A DNA stretch of 64,000 nucleotides from Gaiellasilicea sp963794385 (GTDB lineage: Bacteria > Actinomycetota > Thermoleophilia > Gaiellales > Gaiellaceae): NCBI GenBank assembly GCA_963794385.1, contig CAWCDT010000020.1, positions 41,400 to 105,399 of the forward strand. Reading direction: 5' to 3'. The translations under genes and the position numbers were made by a program. Of the stretch, positions 1 to 9,062 are shown piece by piece (within the stretch, counting starts at the first letter, position 1; the number at the start of each line of letters is the position of its first letter). A model generated the notes under the pieces. It was not told the origin of the DNA. It saw only the letters and a list, made by a program, of their open reading frames with translations, and ran no database searches.

Positions 1-1766
1 CCAGATCGAGAACCTCTACGACCCGCGCAACGTTCAGCTCGTCAATCACCTGATCCAGTCGCTGAAGGCGCAGTCGCTCTACCAGCGCGACGTGGACTAC
101 GTCCTCCAGGACGGCGAGGTCAAGATCGTCGACGAGTTCACGGGCCGGATCATGGAGGGCCGCCGCTGGAGCGACGGCCTCCACCAGGCGGTCGAGGCGA
201 AGGAGGGTGTCCGGATCCAGGAGGAGAACCAGACGCTCGCCACGATCACGCTGCAGAACTACTTCCGTCTCTACGAGAAGCTCGCCGGCATGACCGGCAC
301 CGCCAAGACCGAGGAGAAGGAGTTCGTCGAGATCTACAACCTGCATGTGGTCGAGATCCCTACCAACGTTGCGGTCGCCCGCGCGGACGAGAACGACTTC
401 ATCTTCAAGACGAAGGATGCGAAGTGGGCGGCCGTCGTCGACGACATCCAGGAGCGGCACGAGGAGGGCCAGCCGGTCCTCGTCGGCACGATTGCCGTCG
501 AGACGTCGGAGTACCTCTCCGAGCTCCTGAAGCGGCGCGGGATCCCGCACAACGTGCTGAACGCGAAGGAGCACGAGCGCGAGTCCGAGATCATCAAGGA
601 CGCAGGGCCAGCCTGGCTCCGTCACGATCGCGACGAACATGGCCGGCCGCGGCGTCGACATCAAGCTCGGCGACGGCGTCGTCGACCGGGGCGGCCTCTA
701 CGTCCTCGCGACCGAGCGCCACGAGTCGCGCCGGATCGACAACCAGCTCCGGGGCCGCTCGGGCCGCCAGGGCGACCCGGGCGAGACCCGCTTCTACCTC
801 TCCGCCCAGGACGACCTCGTCCGGCTCTTCGCCGGCGACCGGATCCACGGGATCATGGAGCGCTTCAAGCTCCCCGACGACCAGCCGATGGAGGCCGGGA
901 TCCTGTCGCGGCAGATCGAGAACGCGCAGAAGAAGGTCGAGGAGCAGAACTTCGTCGCGCGGAAGAACGTCCTCAAGTACGACGACGTCATGAACACGCA
1001 GCGGCAGGTGATCTACGAGCAGCGGCGCCGCGTGCTCGACGGGGAGGACCTGTCCGAGGACGTCCGCGAGTGGATCCGCGAGGTCGTCGAGGCAAACGTC
1101 GCCAACGCGACGGAGAGCGAGTTCCCGGAGGAGTGGGATCTCAACGCGCTCGTCCAGCAGGTGCAGGCGCTGTACGGCACCGACATCACGGTCGAGGAGC
1201 TGCGCGAGGAGGTCGATCTCGAGCGCGGGGCCCTGATCGAGGAGTTCGTCGACGACGCGCTCGAGACGTACGAGGAGAAGGAGCAGCAGTACGGCGCTGA
1301 GTTGATGCGCGAGATCGAGCGCTACGTGATCCTGCAGGTGGTCGATTCCCGGTGGCGCTCCCACCTGGACTCGATGGACTACCTCCGCGACGGCATCCAC
1401 CTGCGCGCGATGGCGCAGAAGGACCCGCTCGTCGAGTACCGGGCCGAGGGTCACGCGATGTTCGAGGAGCTCGGCGGCACGATCCGCGAAGAGGTCGTGC
1501 TGACGCTCTTCCACGCCCAGATCGAGGTGAACCAGCCGCAGCAGCTCGAGCCGGAGCGCGGCGACGGCAACCTCTCCTACCAGCACGAGACCGCGGCCGG
1601 CGCCGAGGTGATCGCGGCCTCGGCGGGAGGTGCGGGCGCTGCCGCCACCGCGGTCGCGGCCCCCGTCCAGCAGGGCCAGGTCGTGAACGAGCACAAGGAC
1701 GTCGGCCGCAACGACCCGTGCTGGTGCGGCTCGGGCAAGAAGTTCAAGAAGTGTCACGGCGCGTAG
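1..1766 (+). CDS. secA: Preprotein translocase ATPase SecA, 3' part, one frame change
   Basis: This is the C-terminal portion of SecA, the cytoplasmic ATPase that drives Sec-dependent protein export through SecYEG; the 5' end lies outside the window. The translation shows the DEFTGRIMEGRRWSDGLHQA region, the helicase-like motif TNMAGRGVDIKLG, the R-GRSGRQGDPG arginine-finger segment, and a C-terminal SEC-C zinc motif (DPCWCGSGKKFKKCHG) that binds zinc and SecB or ribosomes. Frame 2 is used to about position 607 and frame 3 afterwards. The expected KDAGQPGSVTIATNM is restored by dropping one base of the GGGCC at 605-609. An essential gene is unlikely to be truly broken. It ends 2 nt before prfB. 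Confidence 0.95.
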
Positions 1767-1768
1767 AC

Positions 1769-2873
1769 GTGTCCGAGACGACGGTCCCGCTCGACCAGCA
1801 GCTCGAGGAGATCAGAGCCCAGCTCCAATGGGTTCGTGATTACCTTTGACCCTGTTTCGCTGAAATCCCGCGTCGCCGGGCTCGAGGAGGAACTCGCGGC
1901 GCCCGGCTTGTGGGACGACCAGGCTCGGGCAGCCGCCGTCTCGACCGAGCACTCCCGTCTCTCCAAGCGCCTCGAGCGCTACGAGCGGCTCCAGCGCGAG
2001 CACGACGACGCCGCCGAGCTGCTCGAGCTCGAGCCCGAGCTCGCCGAGGACATCGCCGCACAGCTGCAGCCGCTGCGGCAGGAGCTCGAGCGACTCCAGG
2101 AGGACGCGCTCTTCAACGGCGAGTACGACAGCGGCGACGCGGTCGTGTCGCTGAATGCCGGCGCGGGCGGCACCGATGCGCAGGACTGGGCCGAGATGCT
2201 GCTGCGCATGTATCTCCGCTGGGCCGACCACCGCGGCTTCCCGACTGAGCTCGTCGAGGCGAGCGCGGGGGAAGAGGCAGGCCTCAAGTCGACGACGATG
2301 ACCGTGAAGGGGGAGAACGCGTACGGGCTCTTCAAGGCGGAGCGCGGCGTCCACAGGCTCGTCCGCCTCAGCCCGTTCGACAGCGCCCACCGGCGCCACA
2401 CGGCGTTCGCCCAGGTGGTGGTTGCGCCGCTCTTGCCCGAGGAGAGCGCGGTCGAGATCGACGAGGGCGACCTACGGATCGACACGTATCGGGCGTCGGG
2501 CGCGGGCGGTCAGCACGTGAACAAGACCGACTCGGCCGTGCGGATCACGCACCTCCCGACCGGGATCGTCGTCCAGTGCCAGAACGAGCGTTCGCAGGCC
2601 TCGAACAAGCAGACGGCGCTCCGGATCCTCAAGTCGCGGCTCGTCGAGCTGCAGGAAGAGGAGCGGGAGGCCGAGCTCGCGCGTGAGCGCGGCGCCGCGC
2701 AGGACATCGGCTTCGGGAGTCAAATCCGCAGCTACGTGCTCCACCCCTACCAACTCGTGAAGGACCTCCGCACCGGCTACGAGGTCGGGAACGCCCAGGG
2801 CGTGCTCGACGGCGATCTCGACGGCTTCGTGCGCGAGTATCTGCTCGCGAGGGCCGCCGGCAAAGCGGTTTGA
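1769..2873 (+). CDS. prfB: Peptide chain release factor 2, programmed +1 frameshift
   Basis: RF2 recognises UGA and UAA and triggers peptide release. Translation from GTG 1769 gives about 26 residues ending ...WVRDYL, then an in-frame TGA at 1847-1849. A +1 shift there continues as DPVSLKSRVAGLEEEL, giving 367 aa, the normal RF2 length. The class-specific SPF tripeptide (RLSPFDS) and the catalytic GGQ loop (GAGGQHVNKTDSAVR) are present. The gene follows secA by 2 nt and precedes ftsEX, as in many actinobacteria. Autoregulation is expected: low RF2 makes the ribosome pause at the UGA and favours the shift that makes more RF2. Confidence 0.96.
1841..1850 (+). other. RF2 programmed frameshift site
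   Basis: TAC CTT TGA C is the canonical RF2 recoding signal: the Leu codon CTT slips to TTT over the in-frame stop TGA followed by C. Only a weak purine-rich stretch (TGGG at 1829-1832) lies where E. coli has a strong internal Shine-Dalgarno. Confidence 0.93.
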
Positions 2874-2948
2874 CCCCCCCGTCGGCTAAACTGGTGCCCC
2901 GCTGAACCGGAGTGGCGCGCCTGCGGCCGAGCATTCCCCCTGATTCCG

Positions 2949-3737
2949 GTGGCTGACTTCGATATGCCCACAGAGCTGACTGAGACGCCCGTGATCGAAC
3001 CGGCGGTGCCGCAGAACGGCCTGCCCCCGCGCGACGCGACCGCCGCGGGGACGATGATCGTGTTCGAGGGCGTCACGAAGATCTACGACCCGAACGTGGT
3101 CGCGCTGAACGACGTCTCGTTCGCGATCGACAAGGGCGAGTTCGTCTTCGTCGTCGGCGCCTCGGGCTCGGGCAAGTCGACCATGATCCGCCTGCTCCTG
3201 AAGGAGCTCGAGCCGACGACCGGCAGGATCCTCGTCGGCGGCCGCGACCTGACGCGGCTGAAGCACTCCAAGGTGCCCCTGCTCCGGCGCAACCTCGGCT
3301 GCGTCTTCCAGGACTTCAAGCTGCTCCCAAACCGCACCGCGGCCGAGAACGTCGCCTACGCGCTGAAGGTGCAGGGCGAGAGCAGTGGCAACATCCGGCG
3401 CAAGGTGCCGGAGGTGCTCTCGCTCGTCGGGCTCTCGGACAAGACCTCGTCGCTGCCGGACGAGCTCTCGGGCGGCGAGCAGCAGCGCGTCTCGATCGCG
3501 CGCGCCGTCGTCAACCACCCGCCGCTCCTCATCTGCGACGAGCCGACGGGGAACCTCGATCCCGACACGTCCGTGGGGATCATGCAGCTGCTCTACCGGA
3601 TCAACCGGGCGGGCACGACGATCCTGATGGTCACCCACGACCGCGAGATGGTCGACAAGATGCGCCGCCGCGTGATCGCGCTCGAGGACGGGCGCCTCGC
3701 CCGCGACGAGCGCCGCGGCGGCTACGAGAGCGAATGA
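2949..3737 (+). CDS. ftsE: Cell division ATP-binding protein FtsE
   Basis: FtsE is the ABC ATPase of the FtsEX complex, which couples septation to peptidoglycan hydrolase activation. Walker A (GASGSGKST), the signature LSGGEQQRVSIARA and Walker B (LLICDEPTGNLD) are all present. The open frame begins at GTG 2949 and carries about 35 residues before MIVFEGVTKIYDPNVVAL, which is where most FtsE proteins start (ATG 3054). Either start is possible; the extension is acidic and Pro-rich and looks disordered. A TAAACT hexamer at 2885-2890 may be the promoter -10. The stop overlaps the ftsX start by 4 nt, indicating translational coupling. Confidence 0.95.
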   Translation: MADFDMPTELTETPVIEPAVPQNGLPPRDATAAGTMIVFEGVTKIYDPNVVALNDVSFAIDKGEFVFVVGASGSGKSTMIRLLLKELEPTTGRILVGGRDLTRLKHSKVPLLRRNLGCVFQDFKLLPNRTAAENVAYALKVQGESSGNIRRKVPEVLSLVGLSDKTSSLPDELSGGEQQRVSIARAVVNHPPLLICDEPTGNLDPDTSVGIMQLLYRINRAGTTILMVTHDREMVDKMRRRVIALEDGRLARDERRGGYESE

Positions 3738-4624
3738 GACTGAAGATTCTCTTCTCCGAGTCGATTCGCTCGCTGGGTTCGAACCTCTCGACCACGATCG
3801 CGGCGACGATGACCGTGCTGATCGGCATGTTCCTGCTCGGGCTCTTCATCGCGCTCGGCTCCTGGGCGCAGGCCTTCGGCGACAAGCAGAAGGAGAAGCT
3901 GCTCGTGAAGGTCTACTTCTGCACCGCGTCGACCTGCGAGAAGCCCGCGACGGCGCAGCAGATCAACACGGTGCGGCAGCAGCTGAACCAGGACCCGCTC
4001 GTCCGCGAGGTCACATTCGTCTCGAAGGCCGAGGCGCTCGACCGGATGCGCAAACTGCAGCCCGAGATCGTCGAGAACCTGCCGGGGAACCCGCTGCCCG
4101 ACGCGTTCGAGGTGGCCGCGCACGACGGCGCGAACGTGAAGGCGGTCAGTCAGAACCTCCGCACGCCGGTGCTGCCGGCGGGCGTCGAGAAGGTGAACGA
4201 CGGCGAGGAGGTCTCCGATCGCGTCGTCACCGTTGCGCGGGTGCTCTCGACCGCGTTCGCGATCGCGACGATCGTCCTGCTCGTTTCGTCCGCGCTCCTG
4301 ATCGCGAACACGATCCGGCTCTCGATCTTCTCGCGCCGGCGCGAGATCGAGGTGATGAAGCTCGTCGGTGCGACGAACTGGTTCGTCCGGGGCCCGTTCA
4401 TGCTCGAAGGGCTCATCTGCGGCGTGCTCGGCGCGATCGCGGCCGTGCTCCTCCTCCTGATCGGCAAGGCGGTCGTGCTCGGGCGCATCACGAACGAGTT
4501 CGACGCCAGCTCCGGCGTCGAGGCGTGGTCGTTCCCGACCATCGCGCTGATCCTCGTCGTCGTCGGGCTCACCGTCGGCGCGATCGGCTCCGGCCTCACT
4601 CTCCGCCGCTTCCTCCAAGTGTAG
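3734..4624 (+). CDS. ftsX: Cell division protein FtsX
   Basis: FtsX is the membrane partner of FtsE, with 296 aa. One N-terminal transmembrane helix (about residues 20-45) is followed by an extracytoplasmic domain holding a CxxxxC pair near residues 60-65, then three C-terminal helices (about 165-190, 215-245 and 260-285). The loop SRRREIEVMKLVGATNWF between the second and third helices is the typical FtsX/MacB feature contacting the ATPase. ATG 3734 overlaps the ftsE stop (ATGA). The extracellular domain presumably recruits a cell-wall hydrolase. Confidence 0.94.
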   Translation: MRLKILFSESIRSLGSNLSTTIAATMTVLIGMFLLGLFIALGSWAQAFGDKQKEKLLVKVYFCTASTCEKPATAQQINTVRQQLNQDPLVREVTFVSKAEALDRMRKLQPEIVENLPGNPLPDAFEVAAHDGANVKAVSQNLRTPVLPAGVEKVNDGEEVSDRVVTVARVLSTAFAIATIVLLVSSALLIANTIRLSIFSRRREIEVMKLVGATNWFVRGPFMLEGLICGVLGAIAAVLLLLIGKAVVLGRITNEFDASSGVEAWSFPTIALILVVVGLTVGAIGSGLTLRRFLQV

Positions 4625-4631
4625 GAAGCAC

Positions 4632-6264
4632 ATGGCCTCCCGCCGCGAGCACCGCGGCCGCCAGAAACGGCCGAGCCGAACGCAGCGCCGGCGCCGGCAG
4701 CAGGCGCACCTGCGCGTCCCCGAGCCGGAGATCACGCTTCCGTTCCGCCGCACCGAGCCGGATACGGTCGTCGCGCACGTTGGGCCGACCAACTCGGGCA
4801 AGACGCACTCGGCGCTCCAGTTCCTGGCCGAGACCGGCCGAGGCGTCTTCGCGGCGCCGCTGCGCATGCTCGCCCAGGAGGCCCACCGTCGGTTGAGCGC
4901 ACAACTCGGCGCCGAATGTGTCGGCCTCGTCACGGGTGAGGAGCGCGTCAACGAGCATGCGCCGATCATCTGCTGCACGGCTGAGATGGCTCCTCTCTCC
5001 GGCGAGGTGCTGGTGCTCGACGAGGTGCAGTGGGCGGACGACGTCGAGCGCGGGTCGGCCTGGACGCGTCTCCTGCTGGCGGGCGAATACCGGCACATCC
5101 TTCTGCTCGGCGCAGTCGAGGCGCTGCCGTTGATCCAGAACGCGTTCCCGCAGGTGGAGGTCCGCTTCTTCGAGCGCAAGGCGCCGCTCGACTGGACGGG
5201 TGAGGTCTCGTTCCAGAGCCTCACGCCGGGCACGGTTGTGGTCGCCTTCAGCCGCCGGGCCGTGCTTGCGCTGGCCGGGGAGCTGAACCGGCGCCGCCCG
5301 GGCGAGGTCGCCGTCCTCTACGGCGCGATGCCGCTGCCCTCCCGCCGGCTCGAGATCGAGCGCTTCATGACCGGGAAGGCGTCGGTCTGCTGCGCGACCG
5401 ACGTGCTCGGGCACGGCGTCAACCTCCCCTGCGAGACACTGCTGTTCGCCGAGACGCAGAAGTTCGACGGCGAGGAGCGGCGCGACCTGCACGCCTGGGA
5501 GATCGCCCAGATCGCCGGCCGGGCGGGCCGCTTCGGCCTCGTCGAGCGCGGCCACGTCGGCGTGCTCAGAGGGATCGTCTGGGCGAACGCCGACCCGGAG
5601 CTCGTCCGCTCCGCGCTCGTCCCGCATGTCCGACTCCCCGGCGGCCACATGGGCTACCGCATCGTCGACACCGCCCGGCTGCGGCCACGGCTAGAGGATC
5701 TGCCCGTCGAGTCCGCCGCAGCAGCTGTCGGCCGCCCTGCGCGCCTGGCACACAGCCGCGTTGCGCCAGTGGGCGACGGACAGCTGGCTCTCGGTCGAGT
5801 CGATCGGGCCGCTGCTCGTGCGGCTCGACGCGGTGCAGCGACGACTGCGCGAGCGCGGTCGGAAACTCTCGCTCGAGCAGGTCTGGAAGCTCGTCAACGC
5901 CCCTGTCGACGAGGACAACGTCGAGCTGCTCTCGACGCTCGCGCTCGCACTTGCCGGCGACCGGGCGCAGCGGCCGGTGCTCGCGTGGCTGCTCGACACG
6001 AGCCGCCTGCGTGACGCCTCGCTCGAGGACGCGGAGCAGGCGGCCCGCACCGCGAGCATCCTGCGCTGGTTCGCGCTCCAGCACCCGGACGTTGGGGGCG
6101 TCACGCTCGAGAAGGCGGCCGCCCTGGAGGAGGCCGCGTCACTCCGGGTCAGCGAGCGGCTGGCCGCCGAGGTGCGCACGCCGTCGTTCGGCCGCTGCAA
6201 GTCGTGCGGCCAGAGCTGCGCGCCGTGGTTCCCGCTCTGCCAGCGCTGTTACGCGCGGCGGTAG
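4632..6264 (+). CDS. Suv3-like superfamily 2 RNA/DNA helicase with C-terminal zinc ribbon, one frame change
   Basis: This is a 543-aa SF2 helicase of the Suv3 type. After a basic tail come Walker A GPTNSGKTHSAL (about residue 55), the DExx-type LVLDEVQWADD (about 130), and the C-terminal RecA motifs CATDVLGHGVNLP and QIAGRAGRFG. The C terminus has an Ile/Leu-rich helical domain and a final CxxC...CxxC ribbon (RCKSCGQSC...CQRCYARR). The frame moves from 3 to 1 near 5712-5714; dropping one C of TCC joins the halves as ...DLPVES-PQQLSAALRAW. It follows ftsX by 7 nt, so it is probably cotranscribed. Role unknown; RNA turnover is suggested by homology to Suv3. Confidence 0.82.
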
Positions 6265-6512
6265 CGCAGGGTGACGGCCATCGTCGCGACGATGACGATC
6301 GCCGCGATCGTATTCGGCACGATCAGCGCCCAGTTGTCGAGCGCGATCCCGTAGGAGAGCCAGAGCAGGAAGCCGACGAAGAGCACCGACATGTAGCCGA
6401 GCGAGACACCGCGCGAGGAGCGGTGGTGCACGATCTTGCGGATCTGGAGCACGGGGGAGACCGCCATCGCGATCCCCCAGCCGGCGGCTGCGAACGCGAG
6501 GGCGGTGACCAC
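6249..6512 (-). CDS. SemiSWEET-type (PQ-loop) small transporter
   Basis: This 87-aa protein has three predicted membrane helices, the size and layout of bacterial SemiSWEET sugar transporters, which act as dimers. The motif SPVLQIRKIVHHRSSRGVS after helix 1 is the PQ-loop-like region. It starts at GTG 6512, exactly 6 nt downstream of a TAACGT hexamer, so it is probably leaderless. Its 3' end overlaps the convergent helicase gene by 16 nt. Confidence 0.8.
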   Translation of the reverse strand: MVTALAFAAAGWGIAMAVSPVLQIRKIVHHRSSRGVSLGYMSVLFVGFLLWLSYGIALDNWALIVPNTIAAIVIVATMAVTLRYRRA

Positions 6513-6518
6513 GCGGCA

Positions 6519-6524
6519 ACGTTA
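6519..6524 (-). promoter_or_regulatory. -10 element for SemiSWEET gene
   Basis: TAACGT read on the minus strand, with 6 nt between it and the GTG at 6512. This is the leaderless spacing seen throughout the window. Confidence 0.55.
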
Positions 6525-6585
6525 CCCGGACGGTGTCCGGCGGGTCTGCGACTGTCCTGTCTTCACGACGACAGGGAGATCTTGC

Positions 6586-7221
6586 ATGGACGACAGACGT
6601 GTGACGCCGCTCGCGGGAGTGCTGAGCGTGGTGTTGTTCGTGATCACGATCTTCGTGATCGAGTCAGGGGATACGCCGGACGCCGACTCGTCGGGTGCGG
6701 ACGTCGCGGCCTACCTCGACGGCGCGCTCGGCAGGCTCGCCGTCGGGCTCGTCCTCTGGGGCCTCGGCACGATCGCGCTGATCTGGTTCTTCGACGGGCT
6801 GCGCACACACATCTCGCGCTTCTCCGATCAGCTCGGCCGGCTCACGTTCTACTTCGGGTTCGCCGTTGCCTTGCTCATGCTCTCCTCGTTCCTGCCCGAC
6901 CTCGCCGGCGCCTTCTACACCGACGAGCGGGAAGGCGTGCTCGACGCGGCTGCGGCGGAGGCGATCGGCAGCCTCGGCGACGGCTTCTTCTTCGGCGCCG
7001 AGGTGATGCTCGCTGGGCTCTTCCTCGCCGCGGGCCTCGCGGCGATCTGGGCGCGCGCACTACCGGCCTGGCTCGGCTGGATCTCGCTCGTCCTCGCCGT
7101 CGTCGCGCTCATCCCGCCGATCGGCTGGGCGGTCGTGATCTGGGGCTTCCCGCTCTGGATCTTGATCGTGGCGGCGCTCCTGTGGCGACGCTCGGAGGCG
7201 TCGGCCGACCCAGCCGTCTAG
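6586..7221 (+). CDS. Integral membrane protein of unknown function
   Basis: The 211-aa product has about six hydrophobic segments (near residues 8-25, 48-68, 82-105, 135-155, 160-180 and 182-205) and no recognised enzymatic motif. It resembles the DUF4386-like membrane proteins common in soil actinobacteria, but I cannot assign it to a family with certainty. ATG 6586 is preceded by AGGGAGAT, a plausible ribosome binding site. It is not obviously linked to its neighbours. Confidence 0.7.
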   Translation: MDDRRVTPLAGVLSVVLFVITIFVIESGDTPDADSSGADVAAYLDGALGRLAVGLVLWGLGTIALIWFFDGLRTHISRFSDQLGRLTFYFGFAVALLMLSSFLPDLAGAFYTDEREGVLDAAAAEAIGSLGDGFFFGAEVMLAGLFLAAGLAAIWARALPAWLGWISLVLAVVALIPPIGWAVVIWGFPLWILIVAALLWRRSEASADPAV

Positions 7222-7246
7222 AGAAAGTGGGCGGGCGAGTCGTCCC

Positions 7247-7252
7247 TACACT
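7247..7252 (+). promoter_or_regulatory. -10 element for smpB
   Basis: TACACT followed by 6 nt and the ATG at 7259. There is no Shine-Dalgarno, so smpB is probably translated from a leaderless mRNA. Confidence 0.6.
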
Positions 7253-7258
7253 GCGGGG

Positions 7259-7723
7259 ATGGCTCGCCCGACCGGAACGAAGATGATCGCCGAGAACCGC
7301 CGTGCGCGGCACGAGTACCAGCTGCTCGAGCGGATCGAGGCCGGGATCGTCCTCACCGGGACGGAGGTGAAGTCGCTGCGCGAGGGTCGTGTCACGCTCG
7401 CGCAGGCGTACGCGGACGTCCGCGACATGGAGGTCTGGCTGATCGGGGCCGAGATCGCTGAGTACGGGCACGGGAACATCGCGAACCACGATCCCGGTCG
7501 TGACCGCAAGCTGCTGCTCAAGCGCGCGGAGATCTCCTCGCTCGTCGGCAAGGTGCGCGAGAAGGGCCAGACGATCGTGCCGACGCGGCTCTACTTCAAG
7601 GACGGCAAGGTGAAGGTCGAGCTCGCGCTCGCCCGCGGCAAAGAGGGGGCCGACAAGCGCCGCGACATCGCCGATCGCGACGCGAAGCGGCAGATGGAGC
7701 GCGCCCTCAAGTCGCGGCGATAG
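7259..7723 (+). CDS. smpB: SsrA-binding protein SmpB
   Basis: SmpB (154 aa) binds tmRNA and brings it to stalled ribosomes for trans-translation. The OB-fold sequence from AENRRARHEYQLLERIEAG through TGTEVKSLREGR, the RLYFKDGKVKVELALARGK segment and a basic C-terminal tail (DRDAKRQMERALKSRR) are characteristic. The partner RNA gene ssrA lies 0.9 kb downstream on the same strand, separated by a gene on the opposite strand whose 3' end overlaps smpB by 17 nt. Confidence 0.97.
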   Translation: MARPTGTKMIAENRRARHEYQLLERIEAGIVLTGTEVKSLREGRVTLAQAYADVRDMEVWLIGAEIAEYGHGNIANHDPGRDRKLLLKRAEISSLVGKVREKGQTIVPTRLYFKDGKVKVELALARGKEGADKRRDIADRDAKRQMERALKSRR

Positions 7724-8624
7724 TCGCCCGGACGATCACCACGCCGGGCTCGAGCACGTAGCCGTGGCGCTCGTTGAGGCGGCGGATCGGCTCGTTTCGC
7801 ACCTCGTTCGACGTCTGCAGCGACGTGTAGCCGTTCGCCTTCGCCCAGGCGATCTGCGTTCGCTTCAGCGCCCCGGCGATCCCGCGCCCGCGGTGCGCCC
7901 GCCTCACACCCGTCAGGTCGTGGTAGGCGCGCTCGGGGGTCTCGGGGAGGAGGGACAGCTTCGCGTAGCCGAGCACCTCGCCGTTCTCGACGGCGACGAA
8001 CACGGCGCGCGGATCGTCGCTCGCGCCCTGCATGTCGCGCGCAAGCCATTCCTCGAGCGTCCCGATGTCGCTCTCCTCCTCGCCCGGGATGTCCACGGTC
8101 GCTTCGCACGCGACCTCCCACATGCCGGGCGCGAGCTCGGGTCGGTCGGCCCACGTCACGATCTCGATTCCGGTGGGCGGCGCCGGCTCCGTGATCTCCG
8201 CCTGCGTCAGATCGAGGACGAGCCGGGAGTTGCGGCCCGCCTCCTGATAGCCGTGGCGCTCCGCCCAACCGAGGCTGCCGTCGTCGTCCTCCGCCACGGG
8301 TCCCTCGAGCTCGGTGCAGCCGTGGTCTCCGGCCCAGCCCTCGAGCGCGTCGAGGAGGGCGATGCCGACGCCTGCGCCGCGCTCGTCCGGGGTGACGAGT
8401 GCCGCTCCGATCGCCCGGTGCGGAGGCGTGTGCCAGCCGACGAGCCCGAAGGCGGCGCCGCGCGTCTCGTCGTCACGTTCCGCAAGCAGCCAGACCATGT
8501 CGCCCGCCTGGTTGCGCCAGTCGACGAACATCGCGACGCTCGCCGGCTCGCGCGGCTGCGCTTCGCGCGCGACGTCGACCAGCTGGTCGAGCTCGTCCGC
8601 GCCGATCTCTCGGATCCGAAGCAT
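7707..8624 (-). CDS. Tandem GNAT-family N-acetyltransferase
   Basis: This 305-aa protein contains two GNAT folds. The first, about residues 1-150, has the acetyl-CoA loop VTPDERGAGVGIALLD; the second, about 155-305, has TGVRRAHRGRGIAGALKRTQI. The second domain also has the ending SNEVRNEPIRRLNERHGYV, typical of mycothiol-synthase-like or aminoglycoside-acetyltransferase-like enzymes, where an Asn and Tyr close the active site. The substrate is unknown. It starts at ATG 8624 and shares a compact divergent promoter with ssrA. The apparent extension upstream of ATG would run into ssrA and is unlikely. Confidence 0.85.
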   Translation of the reverse strand: MLRIREIGADELDQLVDVAREAQPREPASVAMFVDWRNQAGDMVWLLAERDDETRGAAFGLVGWHTPPHRAIGAALVTPDERGAGVGIALLDALEGWAGDHGCTELEGPVAEDDDGSLGWAERHGYQEAGRNSRLVLDLTQAEITEPAPPTGIEIVTWADRPELAPGMWEVACEATVDIPGEEESDIGTLEEWLARDMQGASDDPRAVFVAVENGEVLGYAKLSLLPETPERAYHDLTGVRRAHRGRGIAGALKRTQIAWAKANGYTSLQTSNEVRNEPIRRLNERHGYVLEPGVVIVRATIAAT

Positions 8625-8630
8625 GCGGGC

Positions 8631-8637
8631 TACACTA
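8631..8637. promoter_or_regulatory. Overlapping divergent promoters, ssrA and GNAT gene
   Basis: The plus strand reads TACACTA. TACACT (8631-8636) can serve ssrA, whose mature 5' end is at 8653. The complementary TAGTGT (8632-8637) lies 7 nt before the GNAT ATG at 8624. The two -10 elements occupy the same bases around the palindrome CACTAGTG, so the promoters should be mutually exclusive. Confidence 0.45.
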
Positions 8638-8652
8638 GTGCTCACAACATAC

Positions 8653-9017
8653 GGGGGCGACCTGGTTTCGACGTGGTCGATCCGCCGGTAGAGCTGCAAG
8701 CCGAGGTCCCCGGTCGGCCTCGTTAATCAACCGGGAAACAAAGCAAGTGCGAAGCATGAACTCGCATACGCCGCCTAGCCTGAGCTAGGAACGGCGTCGT
8801 CGCCCCTGGCTCGGCCCGAGGTCAGGTGAGCGGCGCCAACGATCGGGCTCGGCGCCAAGGGAGAGCCAATCGCCCGCGGCGCGACATTCAAGGATGGCTA
8901 GCCCGTCGGGTGTGTCGTCTCGGAACCGACCGGCGGGCGAATCTCAATCCGGGACTACGCTTGTAGACGCTCTTCCCGACGCGACTGCGGACGCGGGTTC
9001 AATTCCCGCCGCCTCCA
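8653..9017 (+). ncRNA. ssrA: Transfer-messenger RNA (tmRNA)
   Basis: The 5' end GGGGGCGACCTGGTTTCGAC and the 3' end with T-arm GGGTTCAATTCCC and acceptor CGCCTCCA are diagnostic; GGGGGCG pairs with CGCCTCC. About 365 nt, no encoded CCA. The resume codon after AACAAA opens the frame GCA AGT GCG AAG CAT GAA CTC GCA TAC GCC GCC TAG, giving the tag ASAKHELAYAA. It acts with SmpB to rescue stalled ribosomes and mark the products for proteolysis. Confidence 0.95.
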
Positions 9018-9062
9018 TCGAATCGCGAGGCTCCGAACCGGCGTGGGGAGGAGCCCCACTCG

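Noticed and set aside
594..1757. Long open frames antisense to secA, ftsX, GH15, the permease and other genes (for example 3722-5233, 12852-15071, 30981-33149)
   Set aside because: They mirror real genes on the other strand, are Arg/Ala-rich, and reflect GC bias; no start signals or family motifs.
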